Positions 24,201 through 35,214 of a stretch of DNA of 64,000 nucleotides are shown piece by piece. The notes below the pieces were generated by a model, which ran no database searches, had not been told where the DNA came from, and was given only the letters and a program-made list of their open reading frames with translations. Positions within the stretch are counted from its first letter, which is position 1. Every line of letters begins with the position of its first letter. This stretch comes from Atriophallophorus winterbourni (lineage: Eukaryota > Platyhelminthes > Trematoda > Plagiorchiida > Microphallidae), in NCBI GenBank assembly GCA_013407085.1, contig JACCGJ010019621.1:50125-114124 (forward strand). The letters are read 5' to 3'. A program made the position numbers and the translations under genes.

Positions 24201-24553
24201 GCATTAGTAAGCAGTGTAAGCTCTGTTTGTTTTAAACATTTTCGATTTCAGATTGGTTCAAAACGTTTGTAGTTTTTAAACTGAACTTTTAGAAAATGTC
24301 AGCTCTGATTTGTTCAAACATTGTCAATCTCAGATTGGTTCGGAACCTTTGTAGGTTTTGGACTGAATTATTAAGCAATGTCAGCTGTGGTTGGTTTATA
24401 CATTTTTGATCTCAGATTGGTGTAATAACTTTTGTAGTTTTTGGACTGAAATATTATGCATTGTCAGCTCTGATTGGTTTAATCATTGTCGATCTCAGAT
24501 GGGTTTAAAACGTTCGTAGTTTTCAGACTGAAATATAACGCAGTGTCAGCTCT
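21223..24553 (+). repeat. 3.33-kb higher-order repeat, copy 2
   Basis: This second copy is 3331 bp long. It differs from copy 1 by scattered substitutions and a few one-base indels, for example TTTAAGTTTTTCGACTG in place of TTTGAAGTTTTTCGACTG near 22086, a change shared with copy 3. That shared change suggests copies 2 and 3 are the closer pair. Confidence 0.92.
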
Positions 24554-27500
24554 GATTAGTTCGAACATTGTCGATCTCAGATCGGTTCAGAACGCTTGTA
24601 GTTTTCGAACTGAAATATTGAGCATTGTCAGCTCTGGTTGATTCAAACATTGTCGATCTCAGATTGGTTTAAAACGTTTGTAGTTTATAGATTGAAATAT
24701 CAAGCATTGTCAGCACTGAATGATCCAAACATTGTCGATCTCAGATTGGTTCGAAACGTTCGTAGTTTTTGGACTGAAATATTAAGCATTGACAGGTCTG
24801 GTTGGTTTGAACATTTTTGATTTCAGGATGGTTCAAAACGTTTGTATTTTTAAACTTAACTATCGAGCATTGTCAGCTCTGATTGGTTCAAACATTGTCG
24901 ATCTCCAATTGGTTCAAAACGCTTGTAGTTTTTTGACTTAAATATCAAGCATTGTAAGCTCTGGTTGGTTGAAAAATTCTTTATCTGAGGTTTGTTCAAA
25001 ACTTTTGTAGTTTGTGAACTGAAATATTAAGAATTCTTAGCATCGACAGGTTCAAACATTGTCGACCTCAGATTGCTCCGAAGCGTTTGTAGTTTTTGAA
25101 CTAAAATATTGAGCAATGTCAGCTATGATTGGCTCAAACTTCTACGATCTCAGATTGGTTAGAAACGTTTGTAGTTTTTGAAATAAAATATTAAGCATTG
25201 TCAGCTCTAATTAATCCAAACATTGTCGATCTTGGATTGGTTAAAATTGTTTCTTGTTTTTGGACTGAAATTTTAATCAATGTCAGCTCTGTTTAGTTTA
25301 AACATTGTCGATCTCAGATTGTTTCATAAAGTTTGTAATTTCTGGACTGTAAAATTGAAAACATTGTCAGCTCTGATTGGTTTAAAATTGTGGATCTCAG
25401 ATAAGTTCAAAACGTTTAAGTTTTTCGACTGAAATATTATGCATTATCAGCTCTGTTTCTTTCGATAATTGTCAATCTCAAATTGGTTCAAAACGTTTGT
25501 ACTTTTAATACTGGAATATTAATCATTCTTAGCTTTGATTGGTTCAAGCATTGTCAATCTCAGATTAGTTCAAAACGTTTATAGTTTTCAAACTGAAATA
25601 TCAAGCATTGTCGGCTCCGGTTGGTTTAAACATTTTCGTTTTCAGATTGGTTTGATACGTTTTTATATTTCAACCTGGAATGTTAGGCATTGTCAGCTCT
25701 GATTGGTTCGAAGATTGTCGCCTCAGATTGTTTCAAAACGTTTGTAGTTTTCGGATTGGAATAATAGGCATTGTCAGCTCTGATTGGTTCAACCATTGTC
25801 GACCTGAGATTGGATTAAAACATTTGTAGTTTTTCCACTGAAATATTAGGCATGGTCAGCACTGATTAGTTCAAACGTTGTCAATATCAGATTGGCTCAA
25901 AACGTTTGTAGTTTTTGGACTGGAATATAAAGCATTGTCAACTCTATTTGGTTCAAACATTGTCGATCTGTGATTCGTTCGGAACGTTTGTAGGTCTTGG
26001 ACTGAATTATTGAGCATTTTTAGCTCTGATTGGATTAAACATTGACGATCTATGATTGGTTCGAAACTTTTGTAGTTTTTGTACTAAAATATTAAACCTT
26101 ATCAGCTCGGGTTGTTTCAAACTTTGTCAATCTAAAATTGGTTTGAGACATTTGTAGTTTTTGGATTAAAATATTAAGCACTTTCACCTGTAATTAGTTT
26201 AAACATTTTCCATCTCAGATCAGTTCAAATCTTTTGTAGTTTATGGACTATGATATTAGTCATTGTCACTCTGATTGGTTTGAACATTGACTATCTCAGA
26301 TATGTTCAAAACGTTTGCAGTTTTTGGACTGAAATATCAAGCATTGTGAGCTCTGATTGGTTCAAACATTGTCGATCTCCAATTGGTTCAAAACGTTTGC
26401 AGTTTGCACATTTTGAGCTCTGGTTGGTTTGAACATTTTCGATCATAGATTGGTCCAGAACGTTTGTAGTTTTTAAATAGATTTTTAAGGTCTTGTCAGC
26501 TCTGATGGGTTCGAACATCGTCGATCACAGATTGGTATGGAACGTTTGTAGTTTTTAGAGTGAAATATTGAGCATTGTCAGCTATGACTGGTCCAACATT
26601 GTCGATCTCAGATTGGTTTGAAACGTTTGTAGTTTTTTGAATAAAATATTAGGCATTGTCAGCTCTGGTTGGTTTGAACATTTCGATCTCAGATTGGTCA
26701 AGAACGTTTGTAGTTTTTTGGACTGAAATATAGAGCATTGTCAGATCTGATTGGTCCGAAACGTTTGTAGATTTTGGAATGAAATATTAAGCATTTTTGG
26801 ACCTAGTTAATTTAACACTTTTCTATCTGAGATTGGTTCAAATCGTTTGTAGTTTTCCGACGGAAATATTAATCATTGTCAGCTCTAGTTGGTTTATACA
26901 TTTTCGATCTCAGATTGGTGTAAAAACGTTTCAGTTTTCGGACTGGAATATTGGGCATTGTCAGCTCTGATTGGTTCAATCATTGTCGATCTCAGATTAG
27001 TGAAAAACGTTTGTAGTTTTTGGACCGGGATATCAAGCATTGTCAGCTCTGATCAGTTCAAACATTGTCGATCTCAGATTCGTTTGAAACGTTTGTAGTT
27101 TTTAGACTGAATCAATAAGCATTGAGAGCTCTGATTGGATTAGGCATTGACGATCTCTGATTATTTCGAAAGGTTCGTAGTTTTTGGACTGAAATATTAA
27201 CCCTCATCAGCTCGGGTTGGTTCGATCTTTGTCGATTTCAAATTGGTTTGAAACTTTTGTAGTTTTTAGACAAAAATATTAAGCACTATCACCTGTGGTT
27301 GGTTTAAACATGTTTGATCTCAGATAAGTTCAAATCTTTTGTAGTTTATGGACTATAATATTAGTCATTCTGAGGTCTGATTGGTTTGAACATTGACTTT
27401 CTCAGATTGGTTCAAAACGTTTGTAGTTTTTGGACTGAAATGTGAAGCATTGCGGGCTCTAATTGGTTCAAACATTGTCGATCTCAGATTGGTTTAAAAC

Positions 27501-27871
27501 GTTTGTAGTTTTTCAACTGCATTATTAAGCAGTGTAAGCTCTGTTTGTTTTAAACATTTTCGATTTCAGATTGGTTCAAAACGTTTGTAGTTTTTAAACT
27601 GAACTTTTAGAAAATGTCAGCTCTGATTTGTTCAAACATTGTCAATCTCAGATTGGTTCGGAACCTTTGTAGGTTTTGGACTGAAATATTAAGCAATGTC
27701 AGCTCTGGTTGGTTTATACATTTTTGATCTCAGATTGGTGTAATAACTTTTGTAGTTTTTGGACTGAAATATTATGCATTGTCAGCTCTGATTGGTTTAA
27801 TCATTGTCGATCTCAGATGGGTTTGAAACGTTCGTAGTTTTCAGACTGAAATATAACGCAGTGTCAGCTCT
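24554..27871 (+). repeat. 3.33-kb higher-order repeat, copy 3
   Basis: This third copy is 3318 bp long. A deletion of about 15 bp near 26400 (CAGTTTGCACATTTTGAGC instead of the longer form in copies 1 and 2) explains most of the length difference. Identity with the preceding copies ends at 27871, where the next copy should begin but a different variant (GATTTGTTCAAACATTG then TTGATCTC) appears. Confidence 0.92.
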
Positions 27872-30800
27872 GATTTGTTCAAACATTGTTGATCTCAGAT
27901 TGTTCCAAAATGATTGTAGTTTTCGAAATGAAATATTAAGCAACATTCATCTGTGGTTGGTTTGAACATTTTTGATCTCAGATTAGTTCAAATCTTTCGT
28001 AGTTTATGGACTGAAATATTAGTCATTGTCAGTTTTGATTGGTTCAATCATTGTCTATCTCAGATTGATTCAGAAAGTTTGTAGTTTTTAGACTGAAATA
28101 TTAAGCATTGTGAGCTCTGATAGATTCAAACATTGTCGATCTCAGATTGGTTTAAAACGTTTGTAGCTTTTGGAATGCATTTTTAAGCATTGTAAGCTCT
28201 TGTTGGTTTAGGCATTTTCGATCTCAGATTGGTTTGAAACTTTTGTAGTTTTTCGACTGAAATAATAAGCATTGTGAGCTCTGATTGGTTCAAAATACTC
28301 GATCTCACATTGGTTCAAAACGTTTGTAGCTTTTGGAATGCATTATTAAGCATTGTAAGCTCTGTTTGTTATAAACATTTCCGATATCAGATTGGTTCAA
28401 AACGTTTGTAGTTTTCAAACTGAACTTTTAAAAAATGTCAGCTCTGATTGGTTCAAATATTGTCGATCTCAGATTGGTTTGAAACGTTTGTAGGTTTTGG
28501 AGTGAAATATTGAGCATTGTCACCACCAATTGGTTTAAAGATTGTCGATCTAAGATTGGTTCAAAACATTTGTAGTTTTTTGACTGAAATATTAGGCATT
28601 GTCAGCTCTGATTAGTCTGAACTTTGTCGATCTGAGAATGGTTCAAAACGTTTGTAGTTTTTGGACTGAATTATTAAGCATTTTCAGCTCTGATTGGTTC
28701 AAACATTGTCGATCTCAGTTTGGTTCAGAACGTTTGTTGTTTTTGTTCTGAAATAATAAGCACTTTCAGCTCTGGTATGATATCAGATTGGTGTAATGGT
28801 TTGGTAGTTTTTGGACTGAAATATTTGGAATTGTCAGCTCTGATTGGATCAAACATTGACGATATCTGATTTGTTATAAACGTTTCTAGTTTTTGGACTG
28901 AAATATTAACCCTTATCAGCTCGGGTTGGTTCGAAACTTTGTCGATCTCAAATTGGTATGGAACGTTTGTAGTTTTTAGAGTGAAATATTGAGCATTGTC
29001 AGCACCGATTGGTTCCACATTGTCGATCTCAGATTGGTTCAAAACGTTTGTAGTTTTTCAACGGCATTAATAAGCATTGTAAGCTCTGTTCGTTTCAAAC
29101 ATTTTCGATATCAGATTTGTTCAAAACTTTTGTAGTTTTTAAACTGAACTTTTAGAGAATGTCAGCTCTGATTTGTTCGGATATTGTCAATTTCAGATTG
29201 TTTTGGAACCTATGTAGTTTTTGGACTGAAATATTAAGCACTGTCAGCTCTGGTTGGTTTATACATTTTTGATCTCAGATTGGTGTAATACCTTTTGTAG
29301 TTTTTGGACTGAAATATTATGCATTGTCAGCTCTGATTAGTCTTAACTTTTTCGATCTAAGAATGTTTCAAAACGTTCGTAGTTTTTGGACTGAATTATT
29401 AAGCATTGTCAGCTCTGATTGGTTCAAACATTGTCGATCTCAGATTGGTTCAGAATGTTTGTTGTTTTTGTTCTGAAATTATAAGCATCGTCAGCTCTGG
29501 TATGATATCAGATTAGTGTAATCGTTTTGTAGTTTTTGGACTGAAATATTAGGAATTGTCAGCTGTGATTGGATTAAACATTGACGATATCTGATTTGTT
29601 ATAAACGTTTTCAGTTTTTGGACTGAAATATTAGGCATTGTCAGCTCTGATTAGTCTAAACTTTGTCGATCTCAGAATGTTTCGAATTGTTCGTATTTTT
29701 CAGACCAAAATATTGAGCATTGTCAGGTTTGTTTGGTTCGATCAATAATGATCTCAGATTGATATAAACGTTTTGTAGTTTTTGGACTGAAATATTAGGA
29801 ATTGTCAGCTCTGATTGAATTAAACATTGTCGATATCTGATTTGTTATAAACGTTTCTAGTTTTTGGACTTAAATATTAACATTTATCAGCTCGGGTTAG
29901 TTCGAACTTTGTCGATCTCAAATTGGTATGGAACGTTTGTAGTTTCTAGTGTGAAATATTGAGCATTGTCAGCACCGATTGGTTCCACATTGTCGAGCTC
30001 AGATTGGTTTGAAACGTTTGTAGTTTTAAGACTGAATCAATAAGCATCGTAAGCTCTGATTGGATTAAGCATTGACGATCTCTGATTTGTTCGAAACGTT
30101 TGTAGTTCCTGGACTGAAATATTAACCCTAATCAGCTCGAGTTGGTTCAAACTTTGTCGATCTCAAATTGGTTTGAAACGTTTCTAGTTTTTGGACAAAA
30201 ATATTAAGCACTATCGCCTGTGGTTGGTTTAAACATTTTCGATCTCAGATCAGTTCAAATCTTTTGTAGTTTATGGACTATCATATTAGTCATTCTCAGG
30301 TCTGTTTGGTTCAATCATCGTCTATCTGAGATTGATTCAAAACGTTTGTAGTTTTCCGACTGAAATATTAAGCATTGTGAGCTCTGATTGGTTCGAAAAT
30401 AGTCGATTTCAGATTGGTTCAAAACGTTTGTAGCTTCTGGATCGCATTATTGAGCATTGTAAGCTCTGTTTGATTTAAACATTTTCGATATCAGATTGGT
30501 TCAAGACGTTTGTCTTTTTTGAACTGAACTTTTAAAAAATATCAGCTCTGATCTGTTTAAACATTGTCGATCTCAGATTGGTTCGAAACTTTTGTAGGTT
30601 TTGGAGTGAAAGATTGAGCATTGTCACCACCGATTGGTTTAAACATTGTCGATCTAAGATTGGTTCGAAAGATTTGTAGTTTTTTGACTGAAATATTAGT
30701 CATCGTCAGCTCTGATTTGTCTTAACTTTGTCGATCTAAGAATGGTTCAGAACTTTTGTTGTTTTTGGACTGAATTAATAAGCATTGTCAGCTCTGATTG

Positions 30801-32659
30801 GTTCAAACATTGTCGATCTCAGATTGGTTCAGAATGTTTGTTGTTTTTGTTCTGAAATTATAAGCATCGTCAGCTCTGGTATGATATCAGATTAGTGTAA
30901 TCGTTTTTTTAGTTTTTGGACCGAAATATTAGGAATTGTCAGCTGTGATTGGATTAAACATTGAAGATATCTGATTTGTTTTGAACGTTTTCAGTTTTTG
31001 GACTGAAATATTGAACCTTATCAGCTCGGGTTGGTTCGAACTTTGTCGATCTCAAATTGGTATGGAACGTTTGTAGTTTTTAGAGTGAAATATTGAGCAT
31101 TGTCAGCACCGATTGGTTCAACATTGTCGATATCAGATTGGTTCAAAACGTTTGTAGTTTTTTGACTGAAATATTAGGCATTGTCAGCTCTGATTAGTCT
31201 AAACACTGTCGATCTCAGAATGTTTCAAATCGTTTTTATTTTTTAGACTAAATTATTAAGCATTGTCAGGTTTGTTTGGTTTGATCATTTATGATCTCAG
31301 ATTGATGTAAACGTTTTGTAGTATTCAGACTGAAATATAAGGCATCGTCAGCTCTGATTGGATTAAACATTGACGATCTCTGATTTTTTGAAAACGCTTG
31401 CAGTTTTTAGACTGAAATTTTAAGCCCTTTCACCTGTAGTTGGTTCAAACATTTTTGATCACAGAATAAATCGAATCTTTCGTTATTTATGGACTTAAAT
31501 ATTAGTCATTGTCAGCTTTATTGATATAAACATTGTCGATCTCAGGTTGGTTCAAAACGGTTGTAGTTTTTATGCTGGAGTTTTAGTTATTGTCAGCTTT
31601 GATGGGTTCATACATTGTAGATCGCAGATTGGTTTGAAACTTTTGTAGTTTTCGGACTGAACTACTGAGCATTGCCAGCTCTGATTAGTTTAATATTTGT
31701 CGATTCCAGAATGGTTCAAAACGTTTGTAGTTTTGGACTGAAATATTGTGCATTGTCAGCTCTGATTGGTTCAAACATTCTCAATCTTAGATCGGTTCAG
31801 AACGTTTGTAGTTTTTGAACTAAGATATTGAGCATTGCCTGCTCTGATTAGTGTGAACTTTGTCGATCTCCGAATGGTTCAAATTGTTTGTAGTTCTTGG
31901 ACTGAAATATTGAGCCTTGTCCGCTCTGATCCGTTTAAACATTGTCGATCTTAGATTGGTTAACAACGTATGTAGTTTTTAGACTAAAATATTGATCATT
32001 GTCAGCTCTAGTTGGTTTGAACATTTCCGATTTCCGATTGGTGTAAATACGTTTATTGTTTTCGGACTGAAATATTGAGCATTGTTAGCTCTGATTTGTT
32101 CGAACATTGTCAATCTCAGATTGTTCCAAAACGTTTGTAGTTATTGGACTAAAATGTTAAGCATTTTCACATGTGGTTGGTTTAAACATTTTTGATCTCA
32201 GATAAGTTCAAATTTTTGTAGTTTATAGACTGAAATATTAGTACCTTTCAGCACTGATTGGTTCAAACATTGTCGATCTCAGATTGTTTTGGAACGTTTG
32301 TATTTTCTGGAGTGAAATATTAAGCATTTTCAGCACCGATTAGTTTAAACATTGTCGACCTCAGATTGGATCAAAACTTTTGTAGTTTTCTGACTGAAAT
32401 ATTAGGCATTGTCAGCTCTGATTAGTTCAAACTTTGTCGATCTCAGATTGGTTCAAAACGTGTGTAGTTTTCGGACTGAAATATTAAGGATTGTCAGCTC
32501 TGGTTGTTTTGAACATTTTCGATCTCAGATTAGTGTAAAAACTATTGTTATTTTTGGACCGAAATATTAGGCATTGTCAGCTCTGATTGGTTAAATCGTC
32601 TTTGATCTTAGATTGGTTAATAACGTTTGTAGTTTTTGGACTGAAATATAAAGCATTGT

Positions 32660-34010
32660 CAGCTCTGATTGGTCCGAAACGTTTGAAGATTTTGGACTGA
32701 AATATTAAGCATTGTTAGACCTAGTTAATTTAACCATTTTCTATTTGAGATTGGTTCAAATCGTTTGTAGTTTTTCGACTCAAATAATAATCATTGTCAG
32801 CTCTAGTTATTTATACATTTTCGATCTCAGAGTGGTGTTAAAACGTTTTGAGTTTTTGGACCGAAATATTGGGCATTGTCAGATCTGATTGGTTTATCAT
32901 TGTCGATCTCAGATTAGTAAAAACGTTTGTAGTTTTTGGACCGGGATATTGAGCCTTGTCAGCTCTGATCAGTTCAAACATTGTCGATCTTAGATTCGTT
33001 TGAAACGTTTGTAGTTATTAGACTGAATCAATAAGCATTGTAAGCTCCGATTGGATTAAGCATTGACGATCTCTGATTTGTTCGAAACGTTTGTAGTTTT
33101 TGTACTGAAATATTAACCCTCATCAGCTCGGGTTGGTTCAAACTTTGTCGATCTCAAATTGGTTTGAAACGTTTGTAGTTTTTGGACAAAAATATTAAGC
33201 ACTATCACCTGTGGTTGGTTTAAACATTTTTGATCTGAGATCAGTTCAAATCTGTTGTAGTTTATGGACTATAATATTAGTCATTCTCAGGTCTGATTGG
33301 TTTGAAAAATTGATTTTCTCAGATTGGTTTGAAACGTTTGTAGTTTTTTGACTGAAATGTGAAGCATTGCGGGCTCTAATTGGTTCAAACATTGTCGATC
33401 TCAGATTGGTTTGAAACGTTTGTAGTTTTTCAACTGCATTATTAGGCAGTGCAAGCTCAGTTTATATTAAGCATTTCTGATATCAGATTGGTTCAGAACG
33501 TTTGTAGTTCTTAAACATTGTCAATCTCAGATTGGTTCGGAACCTTTGTAGTTTTTGGACTGAAATATTAAGCAATGTCAGCTCTGTTTGGTTTATACAT
33601 TTTTGATCTCAGATTGGTGTAATAACTTTTGTAGTTTTTGGACTGAAATATTATGCATTGTCAGCTCTGATTGGTTTAATCATTGTCGATCTCAGATGGG
33701 TTTAAAAAGTCCGTAGGTTTTTGACTGAAATATTAAGTAGTGTCAGCTCTGATTTGTTCGAACATTGTTGATCTTAGATTGTTTCAAAATGATTGTTTTT
33801 TTCAGACTGAAATATTAAGCAACTTTCACCTGTGGTTGGTTTGAACATTTTTGATCTCAGATTAGTTCAAATCTTTTGTAGTTTACGGACTGAAATATTA
33901 GTCATTGTGAGCTCTGATTGGTTCATTCATTGTCTATCTCAGATTGATTCAAAACGTTTTTAGATTTCGGACTGAAATATCAAGCATTGTGAGCTCTGAT
34001 GGGTTCAAAC
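32660..34010 (+). repeat. Diverged second copy of the 26743-28130 region
   Basis: The order of unusual monomers from 26743 (GATTGGTCCGAAACGTTTG), through the GCAGTGTCAGCTCTGAT junction at 27871 and on to the GATTGTTCCAAAATGATTG monomer, is repeated from 32667 onward, about 5.9 kb away, with more substitutions. It spans the right edge of the 3.33-kb block, so this duplication involved an arrangement already containing that edge. It ends just before the inversion. Confidence 0.7.
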
Positions 34011-34050
34011 ATTGTCGATCTAAGATTGGTTAGAAACGTTCGTAGTTATT

Positions 34051-34100
34051 CGACTGAAATATCAAGCATTGTCAGCTGACAATGCCTGATATTTCAGTCC
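34051..34100. repeat. Palindromic head-to-head junction where the satellite inverts
   Basis: The centre is CAGCTG, with the axis between 34075 and 34076. The 25 bases on each side are reverse complements except for one position (GCATTG preceded by AA on the left, GCCTGA on the right). Left of it every monomer reads T/G-rich; right of it every monomer reads as the complement. Beyond the 25-bp arms the sides are no longer symmetrical, because the right side carries a short 7-bp repeat. Confidence 0.95.
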
Positions 34101-34102
34101 AA

Positions 34103-34130
34103 AATGCTCAATGCTCAATGCCCAATGCTC
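34103..34130. repeat. 7-bp tandem microrepeat next to the inversion
   Basis: There are four consecutive heptamers, AATGCTC, AATGCTC, AATGCCC and AATGCTC, followed by AATATTTCAG, the normal monomer continuation. It is the start of a monomer stuttered several times, which suggests replication slippage at the junction. Confidence 0.9.
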
Positions 34131-35214
34131 AATATTTCAGTCGCAAAAACTACAAACGTTTTAAACCAATCTTAGATCGACAGCGTTTAAACCAATCAGA
34201 GCTGACAATCCCTAATATTTCAGTCCAAAAACTCCAAACGTTTAAAATTAATCTGAGATAGACATTGTTTAAACCAATCAGAGCTGGCAATGCTTATAAT
34301 TCCAGTCTCAAAACTACAAACATCTAATGTTGATCAGAGCTGACAATGCTTGATATTTTAGTCAAAAAACCACAAATGTTTTGAACTAATCTGAGATTGA
34401 CAATATTTGAACCAATCAGAGCTAAAAATGCTTTATATTTCAGTTTAAGAACTACTAATGTTTTGACCAAATCTGGAATCTGGAAGGATGAACACAATCA
34501 GTGCTGACAATGCTAAATATTTCAGTCCAAAATTTACAAAAGATTTAACTTAATCTGAGATCGACAATGTTTAAACCAATCAGAGGTAACAATGCCTAAT
34601 ATTTAAGTCGAATAACTACTAACGTTTTGAACCAATCTGAGATCGACAATGTTAGAACCAATCAGAGCTGACAATGCTTAATATTTCTGTTCAGAAACTA
34701 CAAACGTTTCAAATTAATCTGAGATGCACAATGTTTGAAGCAATCAAAGCTGACAATTTTCAATATTTCAGTAGAAAAACTACAAACGTTGTGAACGAAT
34801 CTGAGATCGACAATGTTTGAACCAATAAGAGATAAAGATGCCTAATATTTCAGTCCAAAATCTACAAACGTTTCGAATTATTCTGAGATGGACAATGTTT
34901 GAACCAATCAGAGCTGACAATGCTTGATATTTCAGTCGAAAAACTACAAATGTTTTGAACCAATCTGAGATCGACAATGTTTGAACGAAACAAAGCTGAC
35001 AATTTTTGATAATTCTGTAGAAAAACTTCAGAGTTTTGAACGAATCTGAGATCGACAATGTTTGAACCAATGAGAGAGACGATGCCTTATATTTCAGTCT
35101 AAAAAATACAAACGTTTCAAACCAATCTCAGATGGACAATGTTTGAACCAATCAGAGCTGACAATGCATAATGTTTCGGTCGAAAAACTACGAATGTTTC
35201 GGACCAATGTTTGA

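Larger units (their letters stand above)
17638..34075 (+). repeat. 82-bp satellite array, middle segment (T/G-rich form on + strand)
   Basis: This has the same monomer and orientation as the array left of the retroelement, about 200 units. It contains the three-copy 3.33-kb higher-order repeat in its first 10 kb and a less regular, more diverged part from 27872 to the inversion. Variants in the last part include GATATCTGATTTGTTATAAACG and CTCTGGTATGATATCAG, recurring at irregular spacing (for example 29462 and 30841, 1379 bp apart). No gene was seen. Confidence 0.97.
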
